This document shows positions 1 to 9,450 of a DNA stretch of 64,000 nucleotides, in pieces. Numbering within the stretch: position 1 is the first letter of the stretch; every line of letters begins with the position of its first letter. The position numbers and the translations under genes were made by a program. The notes under the pieces are model-generated. The model was given only the letters and a program-made list of their open reading frames with translations. It had not been told where the DNA came from and searched no databases. The stretch comes from Acinetobacter schindleri CIP 107287 (GTDB taxonomy: Bacteria > Pseudomonadota > Gammaproteobacteria > Pseudomonadales > Moraxellaceae): assembly GCF_000368625.1 (NCBI RefSeq), contig NZ_KB849576.1, positions 522,582-586,581 of the forward strand. The letters run 5' to 3'.

Positions 1-1
1 T

Positions 2-1003
2 TTAAATACTAACTATCTGCAATATATAAATACCCGAACCCCTGCTCAATATAATTCTCAAACTCAGGCACTGGCGGCAAATTTAGTGAAACAGAGCGAG
101 GGTAGTCAACAGCGCTATATCCAAAATGTGTTGAACTGGTACCGGGCGAATAATTTTGTATATACCTTAACTCCAGGAACATTAGGCCAAAACCGGGTGG
201 ATGAATTTCTGTTTAATGCGCGCCGTGGTTTCTGTGAACATTATGCCTCCAGTTTTGTCATGCTGATGCGTTATGCAGGAATACCAGCACGTGTGGTCAC
301 GGGGTATCAAGGTGGTTCACTCGCACCTGATGGTAAGAGTTGGGAAGTGCGCCAGATGGATGCGCATGCCTGGACTGAAGTCTGGGTGAACCAGCAATGG
401 CAGCGGATTGATCCTACTGCCATTATTGCCCCACAACGTATTGATAATGGTATGCAAAACTTGATGTCTGAAAATTCAGCAGTTTTAGGTGAGGGTAGAA
501 CATGGACAACACAGCAATATCAGTTTATGACCAAGTTGAGGATATGGAGTGACTATGCCAGTTATCAGTGGCAAAGTAAGGTGGTCGGTTATAATGCAGA
601 TTCACAACGCAGCTGGATGTCTAAACTTGGCTTGAACTCTGCTTATGCAGCTGTGTGGATACTTATAATAGGTATTGCATCTTTGATCGCATCTTATTTC
701 TTATGGATTTATATTCAAAAGCGAAGACAGAATTCACCATTCGAGCTAGCCATAGAGCAGCTTAATCGTTCCCTGCTTATTCAGATGCGTAAGCAACCGG
801 CTGAAACATTTAAACAGTGGATGCTTCGAATATCAGCTTCCTTAAGCTCAGATCAGGTTACGTCTTTTTATGAAGCTATACAAATCTATGAGAGAAATCA
901 ATTTTCAGCTTATAAGCCTGACCAAAAGGATATTAATAAATTCAGATACTTGCTTAAAAAATGTGCATATACACTGAAAAATAAAGGAAAAAACTTGTCT
1001 TAA
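2..1003 (+). CDS. Transglutaminase-like TgpA-type membrane protein, 3' part
   Basis: The reading frame is open from the first bases of the window, so the true start lies upstream; the GTG at 86 is internal. The visible part (about 333 residues) carries a transglutaminase core: the nucleophile Cys in GFCEHYASSF (codon at 233-235), the His in DAHAWTEVW and the Asp in RIDPTA. A single hydrophobic helix follows (nt about 640-715), then a basic cytoplasmic tail resembling the DUF4129 region. This is the architecture of TgpA-like proteins, which have an N-terminal multi-spanning DUF3488 domain (here outside the window), a periplasmic transglutaminase domain and a last membrane helix. The substrate is unknown. 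No terminator separates it from the tRNA-Val gene. Confidence 0.85.
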   Translation, partial: LNTNYLQYINTRTPAQYNSQTQALAANLVKQSEGSQQRYIQNVLNWYRANNFVYTLTPGTLGQNRVDEFLFNARRGFCEHYASSFVMLMRYAGIPARVVTGYQGGSLAPDGKSWEVRQMDAHAWTEVWVNQQWQRIDPTAIIAPQRIDNGMQNLMSENSAVLGEGRTWTTQQYQFMTKLRIWSDYASYQWQSKVVGYNADSQRSWMSKLGLNSAYAAVWILIIGIASLIASYFLWIYIQKRRQNSPFELAIEQLNRSLLIQMRKQPAETFKQWMLRISASLSSDQVTSFYEAIQIYERNQFSAYKPDQKDINKFRYLLKKCAYTLKNKGKNLS

Positions 1004-1021
1004 GATTCAAAAATTTATAAT
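995..1021 (+). promoter_or_regulatory. Promoter of tRNA-Val
   Basis: TTGTCT at 995-1000 and a perfect TATAAT at 1016-1021 are separated by 15 bases; transcription would begin just before the tRNA at 1036. The -35 box overlaps the stop region of the transglutaminase gene. The same box pair and spacing occur before the tRNA-Leu genes at the right end of the window. Confidence 0.6.
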
Positions 1022-1035
1022 ATGCGTAACATTCT

Positions 1036-1112
1036 AGGTGTATAGCTCAGTTGGTTAGAGCGCTACGTTGACATCGTAGAGGTCTCCAGTTCGAGTCTGG
1101 ATATACCTACCA
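1036..1112 (+). tRNA. tRNA-Val (anticodon GAC)
   Basis: A 77-base cloverleaf: acceptor AGGTGTA pairs with TATACCT (one G-T), the D arm contains AGCTCAGTTGGTTAGAGC, the anticodon stem CTACG/CGTAG encloses TTGACAT (anticodon GAC), and the T arm contains GTTCGAGTC. CCA is encoded. It reads valine codons GUC and GUU. Confidence 0.95.
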
Positions 1113-1789
1113 AAATTTTAAAACTTCTAAATACTATAACATTTTTTATTTTAAGCCTTTTTATATAATCTAATTTAGTCATATATAAATTCTTCTTTTA
1201 TTATTCTGATTTTGCTATTTCCTCTCTAAGCATTAGGTTTTTTATAGATTATTTTTTAGATAAAATCTTCAACAAATTATAAATTATTACTAATTCCTTG
1301 CTTATTAGAAACAATAACTTATTTCATCCTTAATTATAATTTCCTGTTTTTTTTGAGATTTTTTTAAAAAATAATAATTTTTCTCTATTTAATTAAGGCG
1401 AATTTATGCTTCTAAAGCAATAATTAAAAATATGAGGATATGTAAAATTTAATAAAATAATGTATTAAAAATAGAACTGGTTAATATATAGTCATTAGCG
1501 CAAAATTTCTATTTGATTTGAATCTGTTTTTAACTTATTAAATTATTTTATGTAATTGATTTTATTGGTTTATAAGCTTGAGTATTTTTTTGATATTACC
1601 TAATTTTAAAAAAGAAAAACATAGGATCTTTTAAAGTATGCATAAAAAATAATTTGTTTGCTGATATTTTTGTAAGACATTAATTTACTAAATACTCATT
1701 TTATTAGTATTAATTATTAAAATATCTAAAATATTAGAAATAGCGATAAGATAAAAATATAGAACTTATTCAGCTATTTTTAGAGAGTT
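1113..1789. other. AT-rich intergenic stretch without a gene
   Basis: About 680 bases of very AT-rich sequence lie between tRNA-Val and the malic enzyme gene. No open frame, hairpin terminator or copy of the tRNA 3' end (which would mark an integration scar) was seen. The malic enzyme promoter must lie here, but no single hexamer pair stands out against the A/T background. Confidence 0.5.
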
Positions 1790-3517
1790 ATGCCAAATTC
1801 CAGAAGTGAGTCAAGTAAAGTGACTAAAAATCAGATAGAGAAACGTCCTCTTTATGTGCCATACGCAGGATATACGTTACTTGAGCTGCCTCTTCTAAAC
1901 AAAGGTTCTGCTTTTACCGAAGAAGAAAGAAAGAGTTTTAATTTACATGGGCTTATCCCTCATGTCATTGAGTCTATTGAAGAACAAAGTCAACGTTCTT
2001 ATCAGCAATACTGTTCTTTTAATGATGATATTAATAAGCACATTTATCTGCGTAACATTCAAGATACCAATGAAACGCTGTTTTATCATTTAATTGAAAA
2101 TCATTTAAGTGAAATGATGCCCATCATTTATACCCCAACGGTAGGCGAGGCATGTCAGCGCTTTTCAGATATTTATCGCCGGCATCGTGGGATATTTATT
2201 TCCTATGCTGACCGTGAGGGCATTGATCAGATTTTACATAATGTCAATCGCAGAAATGTCAAAGTCGTGGTGATTACAGATGGTGAGCGGATTTTAGGTT
2301 TGGGTGATCAAGGGATCGGAGGAATGGGCATTCCGATTGGAAAATTAGCCTTATATACTGCATGTGGGGGAATCAGTCCGGCTTATACATTGCCAATTAC
2401 GCTGGATGTGGGAACCAATAATCAACAGCTCTTAAATGATCCGATCTATATGGGCTGGCGTAAACCGCGTATTAGTGGCGATGAGTATTTCAATTTTGTT
2501 GATCAGGTCATTCATGCCGTTCAAAAAAGATGGCCAAATGTCCTGATTCAATTTGAAGATTTTGCTCAACATCATGCGATGCCATTATTAGAAAAATATC
2601 GTGATCAAGCATGCTGTTTTAATGATGATATTCAAGGGACGGCTGCAGTTGCAGTGGGTAGCCTGATTGCAGCATCACATGCTTCTAATAAACAACTGAA
2701 AGACCAAACCGTAGCTTTCCTCGGAGCAGGTTCTGCAGGATGTGGTATTGCGGAGCAGATTGTTGCCCAGATGGTAGCAGAAGGATTAACGGATGCTCAG
2801 GCACGTAAACGTGTTTTCATGGTGGATCGTTTTGGTCTGATTACAGAAAATCAGCCAAATCTTTTAGATTTCCAGCGAAAATTAGCTCAGGATCCAAAAA
2901 ATATCGCCAAATGGGCAGATGCGGAAAGTACGATTTCATTACTTGATGTAGTGAAATTTGCGAAACCTACAGTTCTTATTGGTGTATCTGGACAGCCGGG
3001 CTTATTCAGTAAAGATGTCATTACAGCGATGGCTGAGCACTGTGAGCATCCGATTATTTTCCCATTGTCTAATCCAACTTCCAAAGTGGAAGCGGTTCCT
3101 TCAGATATTATCCAGTGGACAGATGGGAAAGCATTAATTGCCACAGGTAGTCCATTTACACCCGTCAATTATCAGGGGGAGATTTATAACATTTCGCAAT
3201 GTAATAACTCCTATATTTTCCCTGGGATTGGATTAGGTGTAATTGCATCTGGAGCGAAGCGAGTGACCAATAATATGTTAATGGCCTCAAGTAATGCATT
3301 AGCTGAATGCTCACCGAAATTGAAAGATCCGAAAGCAGATTTGTTGCCTGAATTGGATCAGATTCAGCAGATTTCCAAGGTGATTGCATTAAGAGTTGCG
3401 CAAGCGGCAATACAAGATGGGGTGGCTCCTCAGGCAACTATAGAAACGTTGAAAGAAGCAATTGAAGCGAATTTCTGGAAGCCTGAATATCGTCGATATG
3501 AGCGGGTTACATTTTAA
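1790..3517 (+). CDS. maeA: NAD-dependent malic enzyme
   Basis: This enzyme oxidatively decarboxylates L-malate to pyruvate and CO2 with NAD (EC 1.1.1.38), a cytoplasmic route from the C4 pool to pyruvate. The 575-residue length matches MaeA/SfcA. Visible motifs are the N-terminal malic signature [12 protein letters not shown], the [20 protein letters not shown] stretch, [11 protein letters not shown] near residue 278 (metal and substrate site), and the dinucleotide fold [11 protein letters not shown] near 312. The ATG at 1790 follows a weak AGAG ribosome site. The gene is monocistronic, with a long AT-rich leader upstream and a terminator at 3547. NAD rather than NADP preference is inferred from the long MaeA-type form, not shown by one residue. 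Confidence 0.95.
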   Translation: MPNSRSESSKVTKNQIEKRPLYVPYAGYTLLELPLLNKGSAFTEEERKSFNLHGLIPHVIESIEEQSQRSYQQYCSFNDDINKHIYLRNIQDTNETLFYHLIENHLSEMMPIIYTPTVGEACQRFSDIYRRHRGIFISYADREGIDQILHNVNRRNVKVVVITDGERILGLGDQGIGGMGIPIGKLALYTACGGISPAYTLPITLDVGTNNQQLLNDPIYMGWRKPRISGDEYFNFVDQVIHAVQKRWPNVLIQFEDFAQHHAMPLLEKYRDQACCFNDDIQGTAAVAVGSLIAASHASNKQLKDQTVAFLGAGSAGCGIAEQIVAQMVAEGLTDAQARKRVFMVDRFGLITENQPNLLDFQRKLAQDPKNIAKWADAESTISLLDVVKFAKPTVLIGVSGQPGLFSKDVITAMAEHCEHPIIFPLSNPTSKVEAVPSDIIQWTDGKALIATGSPFTPVNYQGEIYNISQCNNSYIFPGIGLGVIASGAKRVTNNMLMASSNALAECSPKLKDPKADLLPELDQIQQISKVIALRVAQAAIQDGVAPQATIETLKEAIEANFWKPEYRRYERVTF

Positions 3518-3546
3518 TAGGTGATCAGTTTATAGGAACTAGGTGC

Positions 3547-3583
3547 AAGGGTTTATAAGTAATATGCTTATGAACCCTTTTTT
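3547..3583 (+). terminator. Terminator of maeA
   Basis: A 13-bp stem (AAGGGTTTATAAG with CTTATGAACCCTT, one G-T pair) around a 7-base loop, followed by a T run. Confidence 0.85.
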
Positions 3584-3831
3584 GAGTAGCTAAGACGATG
3601 ATCTTCATGAGTAATATTTTCTTGCTTTATAATGTCTGATACAAAAAATGAATCTGGGCAGATTCAAAAAGAATAATTTTACAGTTTAATTGAAACTATG
3701 AAAGAATGTTAAATAAACTGGTATATGAAATCATCATAAAAACTTGTTATAAATTAAAGATTACGAAACAACTAAATACTTCTACACCTTTTTAATTGAA
3801 TATGCAGTTAAAAATCCTCGGAGATGTCCAT

Positions 3832-4968
3832 GTGCGTGCTGCCCGCTATAAAATTCTGATTGTTATATTACTGGTCCTGATAGCGGGTTTTGTACTTTTG
3901 CGCTGGTGGAAAGGACCGGAATTGCCGAGCTATACCTTAAAGGCGATGCCATTAGTACAAAATGTAGTAGCAACAGGACGTGTGGCAACGGTATCTCGTG
4001 CTGACATTGGCAGTGAGCTTGCTGGTGTTGTGCTGGAACGACGCGTTCAGGAAGGTGATCAAGTTAAACCAGGCGATCTGTTGGTCGTATTGAAATCAGA
4101 TGAATTGGCTGCCCAGGTGCGGCAGGCAGAAGTTGCACTGACCGAATTAGCCACAAGTCGACGTCCACAGGCCGCAGCAGAATTAGCCTCGGCCAAAGCT
4201 CAACTTGAGCAGGCCAGCCGTGAAGCCAACCGTCGACGTAATGCCGAGCCAGGCATTCTTTCGGCTGAAGAAATTGAACAGGCAGTCGAAGCGGAAAGGG
4301 TCGCACGCAATAACTTCGAAACCGCACGACTCAAGGCAGCTGCATTGGCACAGGGACAGGTTGAAGAAGCCTCATTGCGCGAGCAGCTTGCAGTTGCTAA
4401 GGCTCAACTGGACAAAACCAAAATTCGTGCGACGGTCGCAGGCACAGTACTGACTCGCGATGTAGAGCCGGGTGATCTGGTTCAGCCAGGACAGACCTTA
4501 TTTACTATTGCCATTAATGGCAATACCGAAATTCGCGTTCCATTGGATGAACGTAATTTATCGCGACTGGCTTTAGAGCAAAAAGCAACGGTGATTGCTG
4601 ATGCCTATCCCGAGTACACTTTCCCTGCATGGATTAGCTTTATTGCTCCAAGTATCGATCCGCAACGTGGCACAGTTGAGCTTAAACTTACTGTAGATCC
4701 GGTACCTGATTTTCTACGTCAGGATATGACGGTTTCAGTCAATGTAGAAACGGGTCGCCGCGAGCGAGCTTTAGCCATACCTAATGATGCGCTTACCGGT
4801 CTTAAAGGAGATAAAGCGACAGTACTACTGGTACGCAATGGTAAGGTTCAACGTCAACAAGTCACATTAGGCTTGCGTGGTCTGGATCGTGCTGAAGTAA
4901 TTTCAGGTTTGAAGGAGGGTGATCAGGTACTGGCTAATCCGGACGCTTCTTTAGAAGATGGCGCATGA
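3832..4968 (+). CDS. HlyD/RND-type periplasmic adaptor of an ABC exporter
   Basis: This is a membrane-fusion (adaptor) protein. An N-terminal signal anchor (basic RAARYK, then a hydrophobic segment of about 18 residues) is followed by a barrel-sandwich half (ERRVQEGDQVKPGDLL), an Ala/Glu/Gln-rich alpha-helical hairpin, the second lipoyl half (GTVLTRDVEPGDLVQPGQ) and a beta-barrel ending GLKEGDQVLANP. I chose GTG 3832 because CGGAG lies 8 bases upstream and gives a clean anchor; an ATG at 3802 or TTG at 3796 in the same frame is possible but lacks a ribosome site. The permease and ATPase genes follow, so it probably links them to an outer-membrane channel, as in MacAB or DevBCA systems. The substrate is unknown. 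Confidence 0.85.
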   Translation: MRAARYKILIVILLVLIAGFVLLRWWKGPELPSYTLKAMPLVQNVVATGRVATVSRADIGSELAGVVLERRVQEGDQVKPGDLLVVLKSDELAAQVRQAEVALTELATSRRPQAAAELASAKAQLEQASREANRRRNAEPGILSAEEIEQAVEAERVARNNFETARLKAAALAQGQVEEASLREQLAVAKAQLDKTKIRATVAGTVLTRDVEPGDLVQPGQTLFTIAINGNTEIRVPLDERNLSRLALEQKATVIADAYPEYTFPAWISFIAPSIDPQRGTVELKLTVDPVPDFLRQDMTVSVNVETGRRERALAIPNDALTGLKGDKATVLLVRNGKVQRQQVTLGLRGLDRAEVISGLKEGDQVLANPDASLEDGA

Positions 4969-5051
4969 GTGCGGATAAAACCGCAAAATATCCTAACTGA
5001 AAATCCTGCCAATCAAAACAATACTAAAAACGAAATACCGGTGAAACTCGA

Positions 5052-6275
5052 TTGAAAAACTTTTTCGGACGGCTATGGACCGAATGGAAAATTGCGGTCA
5101 GTTTCTTACGTGAAGGCCGATCACAATCCATCATGATCACTGTCGGAGTCGCAGTGGGCGTGGCTGTGATTGTATTTATTACAGCATTGATTCAAGGTTT
5201 GCAATCCAATCTGATTGACCGGACTTTAGGGACCCAAGCACATATCCGTTTATTGTCTCCAGATGAAGTCAATCAGGTCGCGCCAACCAAAGAAGGTATT
5301 ATTCAGCTTGTATTGGAAGATAAGCGCGCACAACGTTTACGTTCCATCAATAACTGGCAGCAAATTGTAACGACACTGGATCAATTGCCCGTTCTGACTG
5401 CAGTATCACCTGTTGTTTCTGGACCGGCTCTGGTCCAGCGTGGGGATGCGATCGAATCTGTTGCACTGGTTGGGATTGATCTGGAACGTTATCAGCAGAT
5501 TATTCCTTTAAAAGAATACTTACAGAGCGGTCAGTTAAGGATTGGTGCGGATGATGTCGTGATTGGCAGTGAATTGGCTAAAGATCTTGGTGTGCAGGTA
5601 GGGAGTAAATTACGGCTGGATACCGGGCAGCAAGAAAGTACCTTGGTAAATATTGCCGGGATTTTTGAGTTAGGGGTGCGTGAACTGGATGCACGCTATA
5701 TCTATCTGGATTTGAAACAGGCACAGTCTTTGTTGCTGTTGCCGGGTGGGGTGACGGTAATTGATCTGCGGGTAACGGACCTTTTTCAGGCAGATCAGAT
5801 TGCGGATCAGGTAGGACGCCTGACGTCCTTGCAGGCTGAAAGCTGGATTGAAACCAATGCGCAGTTGATGAATGCGATTTCCTCACAAAGTCTCTCGACC
5901 AATATGATTATTATTTTCGTCGCCGTTTCAGTCGCTTTTGGTATTGCCAGTGTCATGTCAGTTAGCGTGGTGCAACGAACCCGGGAAATTGGAATCTTAC
6001 GCGCGACTGGTGCAACCCAAACACAAATTTTAAGAGTATTCCTGTTTCAGGGGGCGATTTTTGGGCTTATCGGTTCGGCAATCGGCAGTTCTGCCAGTTA
6101 TGGCCTGGTATGGATTTTTAATAATTTTGGCCCAGGCCTGTTTTATATTCCAGTACCTATTGAACTGGTACTTCTAGCACTGTTATTGGCAACTTTGACC
6201 GGTGTACTGGCAGCCGCTATACCAGCACGTCGTGCAGCAGCCTTGGACCCAGTGGAGGCGATTCGTCATGTCTGA
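5052..6275 (+). CDS. ABC transporter permease, FtsX/MacB type
   Basis: The 407-residue protein has an N-terminal membrane helix (residues about 26-50), a large periplasmic MacB-like domain, and three C-terminal helices starting near 283, 330 and 370 that form the FtsX fold. The segment VQRTREIGILRATGAT is the conserved cytoplasmic loop that contacts the ATPase, and the protein ends [16 protein letters not shown]. The start is a TTG at 5052 with GGTGA 7 bases upstream; no other in-frame start fits. It lies 83 bases after the adaptor gene, and its stop overlaps the ATPase start, which indicates translational coupling. Confidence 0.88.
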   Translation: MKNFFGRLWTEWKIAVSFLREGRSQSIMITVGVAVGVAVIVFITALIQGLQSNLIDRTLGTQAHIRLLSPDEVNQVAPTKEGIIQLVLEDKRAQRLRSINNWQQIVTTLDQLPVLTAVSPVVSGPALVQRGDAIESVALVGIDLERYQQIIPLKEYLQSGQLRIGADDVVIGSELAKDLGVQVGSKLRLDTGQQESTLVNIAGIFELGVRELDARYIYLDLKQAQSLLLLPGGVTVIDLRVTDLFQADQIADQVGRLTSLQAESWIETNAQLMNAISSQSLSTNMIIIFVAVSVAFGIASVMSVSVVQRTREIGILRATGATQTQILRVFLFQGAIFGLIGSAIGSSASYGLVWIFNNFGPGLFYIPVPIELVLLALLLATLTGVLAAAIPARRAAALDPVEAIRHV

Positions 6276-6999
6276 GCAGTTTCAAGAAGTTTTGCGTTTA
6301 GAGGCGCTGCGAAAATCTTATAATATTGGTCAACCAAATGAAGTGGAAGTTTTGCACGGTATTGACCTATGTATTGAACGTCAGGATTTTGCTGCACTGA
6401 TTGGTCCTTCAGGTTCAGGAAAAAGTACCTTATTGAATATTCTGGGATTACTGGATCAGCCGAGCAGTGGTGAATTATATCTGCTTGGTCAGCCGACCAG
6501 TAAAATGACAGATACAGAACGGACTGCACTACGAGGCAACAGTATTGGCTTTGTTTTCCAGTTTCACCATCTGATTCAGGCATTTACTGCACTTAATAAT
6601 ATTTTAATGCCATTAATGTTGACCCACGGCAGACCCGATCAACAGTCAATTGATCAGGCACGTGAATTACTGGCAGCAGTTGGACTGGAAAAGTTTGCTG
6701 ATCGTAAACCGAATGAGCTGTCTGGTGGACAGCAACAGCGTGTTGCGATTGCTCGTGCATTAATTACCAATCCAGCTTTATTACTGGCAGATGAACCCAC
6801 CGGAAATCTGGATACGCAAACTGCGGAAGAAATGTTTGCGCTATTTCGTAAGGTGCATCAGGAACGGGATTGTGCCGTACTTTTAGTCACTCATGATCCG
6901 CGTTTATCAGCTACCTGTGATCGTACCATCAATCTGGTCGATGGCCTGATTCAAAGTGATACCAGAATGCAAAGGGTTGAGAAAGAACCGAAGCAATGA
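6268..6999 (+). CDS. ABC transporter ATP-binding protein, MacB/LolD-like
   Basis: A 243-residue ATPase subunit that drives the permease encoded just before it. It has Walker [10 protein letters not shown] (residues 46-54), the Q-loop in FVFQFHHLI, the signature [15 protein letters not shown] from about 151, Walker [10 protein letters not shown] from about 171, and the switch His in LLVTHDP. The ATG at 6268 sits inside the last codons of the permease and has GGAGG upstream; a longer reading from 6202 would lie wholly inside the permease. With the adaptor and permease it forms a complete inner-membrane exporter module; no outer-membrane channel gene is next to it. Confidence 0.92.
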   Translation: MSEQFQEVLRLEALRKSYNIGQPNEVEVLHGIDLCIERQDFAALIGPSGSGKSTLLNILGLLDQPSSGELYLLGQPTSKMTDTERTALRGNSIGFVFQFHHLIQAFTALNNILMPLMLTHGRPDQQSIDQARELLAAVGLEKFADRKPNELSGGQQQRVAIARALITNPALLLADEPTGNLDTQTAEEMFALFRKVHQERDCAVLLVTHDPRLSATCDRTINLVDGLIQSDTRMQRVEKEPKQ

Positions 7000-7192
7000 C
7001 TCATTCATTCATCATTATAAGAACATGACTATTCTGATTTTGGTGATGTCGCTCATGTTCTACAATAGGATGAGTTTTTCAAAAAGTATCCAAAGCAGAG
7101 GGACAGCTCTGTATTTTCAGGATTTTTCAGGGGGTAGGGTAGTTCAAGCCAAATATAATGCTAAAGGCCTGCAATACCATAAAGATGATTAG

Positions 7193-7384
7193 CTAGGGAT
7201 TCTCATCTTCTTCATCCTCATGTCTTTGACGGATCTGGTCGCGTTTAACTTGGGGATCTTTATCTATACCTAATTGACCACGTTGAATTTCCAGATCCTG
7301 CTTTTCTTGCGGGTCTAATTCCTCCTCAGGAAATTCTTCGTTCAATGCTTCCTCAAGTTCTTTGTTTTCATCTGGATTTGCCAT
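7193..7384 (-). CDS. Small acidic hydrophilic protein, unknown function
   Basis: A 63-residue protein, more than one third Glu/Asp, rich in Gln and Lys, with no hydrophobic segment (begins MANPDENKELEEAL, ends DEEDENP). The start has AGTAGG about 9 bases upstream. I do not recognise the family. It is convergent with the exporter operon and is probably expressed from the spacer near 7400-7450. The composition suggests a soluble, perhaps disordered protein. Confidence 0.6.
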   Translation of the reverse strand: MANPDENKELEEALNEEFPEEELDPQEKQDLEIQRGQLGIDKDPQVKRDQIRQRHEDEEDENP

Positions 7385-7690
7385 AAGAGTTTACCTACTT
7401 CTTCATGAATCACGTTATTGGATGTTCTTCCTATTATAAAAACCGAACCTCCCAAGTCTGTTGTATTTATAGCTCGGCTGATTTAAAAAATTGTTGCCAA
7501 TGTAAGTGATTTTAATGACTCGCTAATAATCCTAATAAGTGCTTTATAAATGTTAATGCTTGTTTAGAAGCATTAGTTCACAATTTCTTTTTCTCCTAGA
7601 CAGATCAATGTATTAATCTAAGTCTAGTGCCAAATATCTTATGACATAGAGAATGATAAATTTTATATAAAAATCAGTTTTTGGTGCCTG
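7385..7690. other. Intergenic stretch between divergent genes
   Basis: AT-rich spacer between the small acidic gene (reading left) and the yitT-like gene (reading right). It should contain both promoters. No gene or terminator was seen here. The part nearest the yitT-like gene is structured and listed separately. Confidence 0.4.
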
Positions 7691-7790
7691 TTGCTGGCAA
7701 GCAAATTGCAATAACAACATACCGTCAGGTTCTGTGCCAGAAGTGCAGAGCCTAAATTAAACCCTCGGCTTCGCCACAAGCGAAAAAGAG
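7691..7790 (+). promoter_or_regulatory. Structured 5' leader of the yitT-like gene (candidate regulatory RNA)
   Basis: Three hairpins can be drawn. TTGC (7691-7694) pairs with GCAA (7701-7704) around TGGCAA. AGGTTCTG (7727-7734) pairs with CAGAGCCT (7746-7753) around an 11-base loop. TTCGC (7770-7774) pairs with GCGAA (7780-7784). The first two loops contain TGGCA and TGCCA, which are complementary and could form a kissing interaction. The ribosome site AAAGG follows at about 7795. I could not match it to a riboswitch class I know. Confidence 0.35.
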
Positions 7791-7808
7791 TTTTAAAGGT
7801 TAGCGTAT

Positions 7809-8462
7809 ATGGCAATTCAATCTAATCCTCGGGTGATTTACCCGACGCGTCATCCTGCACCGCAGGAGACCAGAAAACATACTGCGTTTGAAGACCTACA
7901 GGCCTTATTCTCAGGTTCTCTGTTTGTCAGTATCTGTATGACCATGTTTGCTCAGGCGGGCTTATTGACCGGCAGTACCGCAGGGCTTGCCTTTGTGCTG
8001 CATTACGCCACAGGCTGGTCTTTCAGTCTAATCTATTTTGTGATCAATATCCCTTTTTACTGGTTCGCCTGGAAATATATTGGCAGGGAATTTACGCTCA
8101 AGACTTTTATTTCTGTCGCTTTACTCTCACTGATTACCTTTATTGCACCTCGGTATTTGCATATTGATTATCTGCATCCAGCTTTTGCCGCGATTGCAGG
8201 TGGCTTTCTGATGGGAACCGGTGTGCTGTTCTTGGCCCGACATAAATCCAGTCTCGGTGGTGCAACCATCATTTCCCTATATGCACAGGAAAAGTGGGGT
8301 ATGAAAGCAGGCAATGTACAGATGGTAATTGACTGTATTGTGGTGCTACTTGCACTCTGGATTGTGCCATTTGATAAAGTGTTTTGGTCAATTCTGGCAG
8401 CAGTGATCATGGGAAGTTTTCTGGCGATTAATCATCGACCGGGACGCTATAAAGGGCATTGA
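7809..8462 (+). CDS. YitT family membrane protein
   Basis: A 217-residue protein with five to six hydrophobic segments. Typical features of the YitT/DUF161 family are the N-terminal helix followed by LLTGSTAGLAFVLHYATG, and GGFLMGTGVLFLARHKSSLGG in the second half, where a polar Gly-rich stretch joins two helices. The ATG at 7809 has AAAGG about 10 bases upstream. The family's transport substrate is not established. The gene stands alone, ends in a strong terminator, and follows a leader that may fold. Confidence 0.85.
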   Translation: MAIQSNPRVIYPTRHPAPQETRKHTAFEDLQALFSGSLFVSICMTMFAQAGLLTGSTAGLAFVLHYATGWSFSLIYFVINIPFYWFAWKYIGREFTLKTFISVALLSLITFIAPRYLHIDYLHPAFAAIAGGFLMGTGVLFLARHKSSLGGATIISLYAQEKWGMKAGNVQMVIDCIVVLLALWIVPFDKVFWSILAAVIMGSFLAINHRPGRYKGH

Positions 8463-8517
8463 ATAAAAGACAGGATTGGAAAATAGCCTAAGCATTAATA
8501 CTGATTCATAAATCTAA

Positions 8518-8553
8518 AAAAGAGCAATGAACAACAAGGCCTGTTGCTCTTTA
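8518..8553 (+). terminator. Terminator of the yitT-like gene
   Basis: AAAGAGCAA (8518-8526) pairs perfectly with TTGCTCTTT (8544-8552), with a run of A before the stem; it can act on both strands. Confidence 0.75.
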
Positions 8554-9450
8554 ATATTGAATCAAACCACGTCCATCAGAACATGATCGCTAGGATGTGT
8601 ACTGATAGCTAACTATATTTAACTTTACTTGAATTGCTTTAATTTGCTATCTAAATGCCTTTCTTTTACTGACTTCTTTCCACCTTCAGTTTTGTAGCCG
8701 ACGGCTTTTTTATAACAAATATCTACAATAATTTATTGTGTTAAAAGTAGAGCAACACCCCTTATGAACATCTCAAAATTACAATCTTGGAGTAGATTAC
8801 TGATAAATAAAAAAGTATATTTTTTAGCTTAAATTTGCCGATTTATTTATCTAAAAAACTATGATCAGAATAAAATTAAAAACAGTAAAATCATCATTTT
8901 CGCTAACATATTCAGATTTTGTTTAAATTGACCAAGATGTTTCAAGTAGTCTGTCATTAAGTCCAACACTGAACAAATCTGTTCATCGTTTTTTTGTCTC
9001 TTTTAATAGTTAAAAACTTTGATTGCCCTGAAATAGGGCTAAAAATGATGATGATGAATAGTCCATTTGACTTTTTAAAGTATAGGTACTTATAAAAAAG
9101 CTATTTTCTATACGGTGAATAAACTAAGTAAACTTAAGGATTCATTAGAAATTAACAGCTCTAAAAAAACTATATATTAGAAAAACTGCTAAATATTCTT
9201 TAAAAATAGGCAGAATAAGAATAATAGATTTTTTGTATATGAAAGATGAGTAAATTGATTGGATTATAATCAATAGAAAATTGCAACAAATTGTATAATT
9301 TTTCAGCAAAATCACAACTTGAAATGATATTTCGTTGACTGTAAAGCAAGGAGATACGATACTCTCAAGGTTTAATGCAAACATATCGGTTCACAGGGTC
9401 TGAGTCAAAAGCTTGATCCTCAAAACTCTATCAAACGCAAGGGGCTATAT
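8554..9450. other. Long AT-rich intergenic region upstream of icd
   Basis: Nearly 900 bases without a convincing gene. A small hairpin GCCCT-GAAAT-AGGGC lies at 9025-9039. A 79-codon minus-strand frame (9145-9384) has no ribosome site and a composition set by the AT background. The icd promoter and leader must be in the last few hundred bases; the ribosome site AAGGGG precedes the ATG at 9451. Confidence 0.45.

Noticed and set aside
1036..1789. Integrated element at tRNA-Val
   Set aside because: No integrase gene and no repeat of the tRNA 3' end was found downstream.
6956..7192. A 78-codon plus-strand frame overlapping the ABC ATPase end
   Set aside because: No ribosome site; overlaps 44 bases of the ATPase gene in another frame; composition is not protein-like. 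It could at most be a 56-residue product from ATG 7025, which also lacks support.
9145..9384. A 79-codon minus-strand frame upstream of icd
   Set aside because: Lies in very AT-rich spacer, no ribosome site and long runs of Ile, Phe and Leu that reflect base composition.
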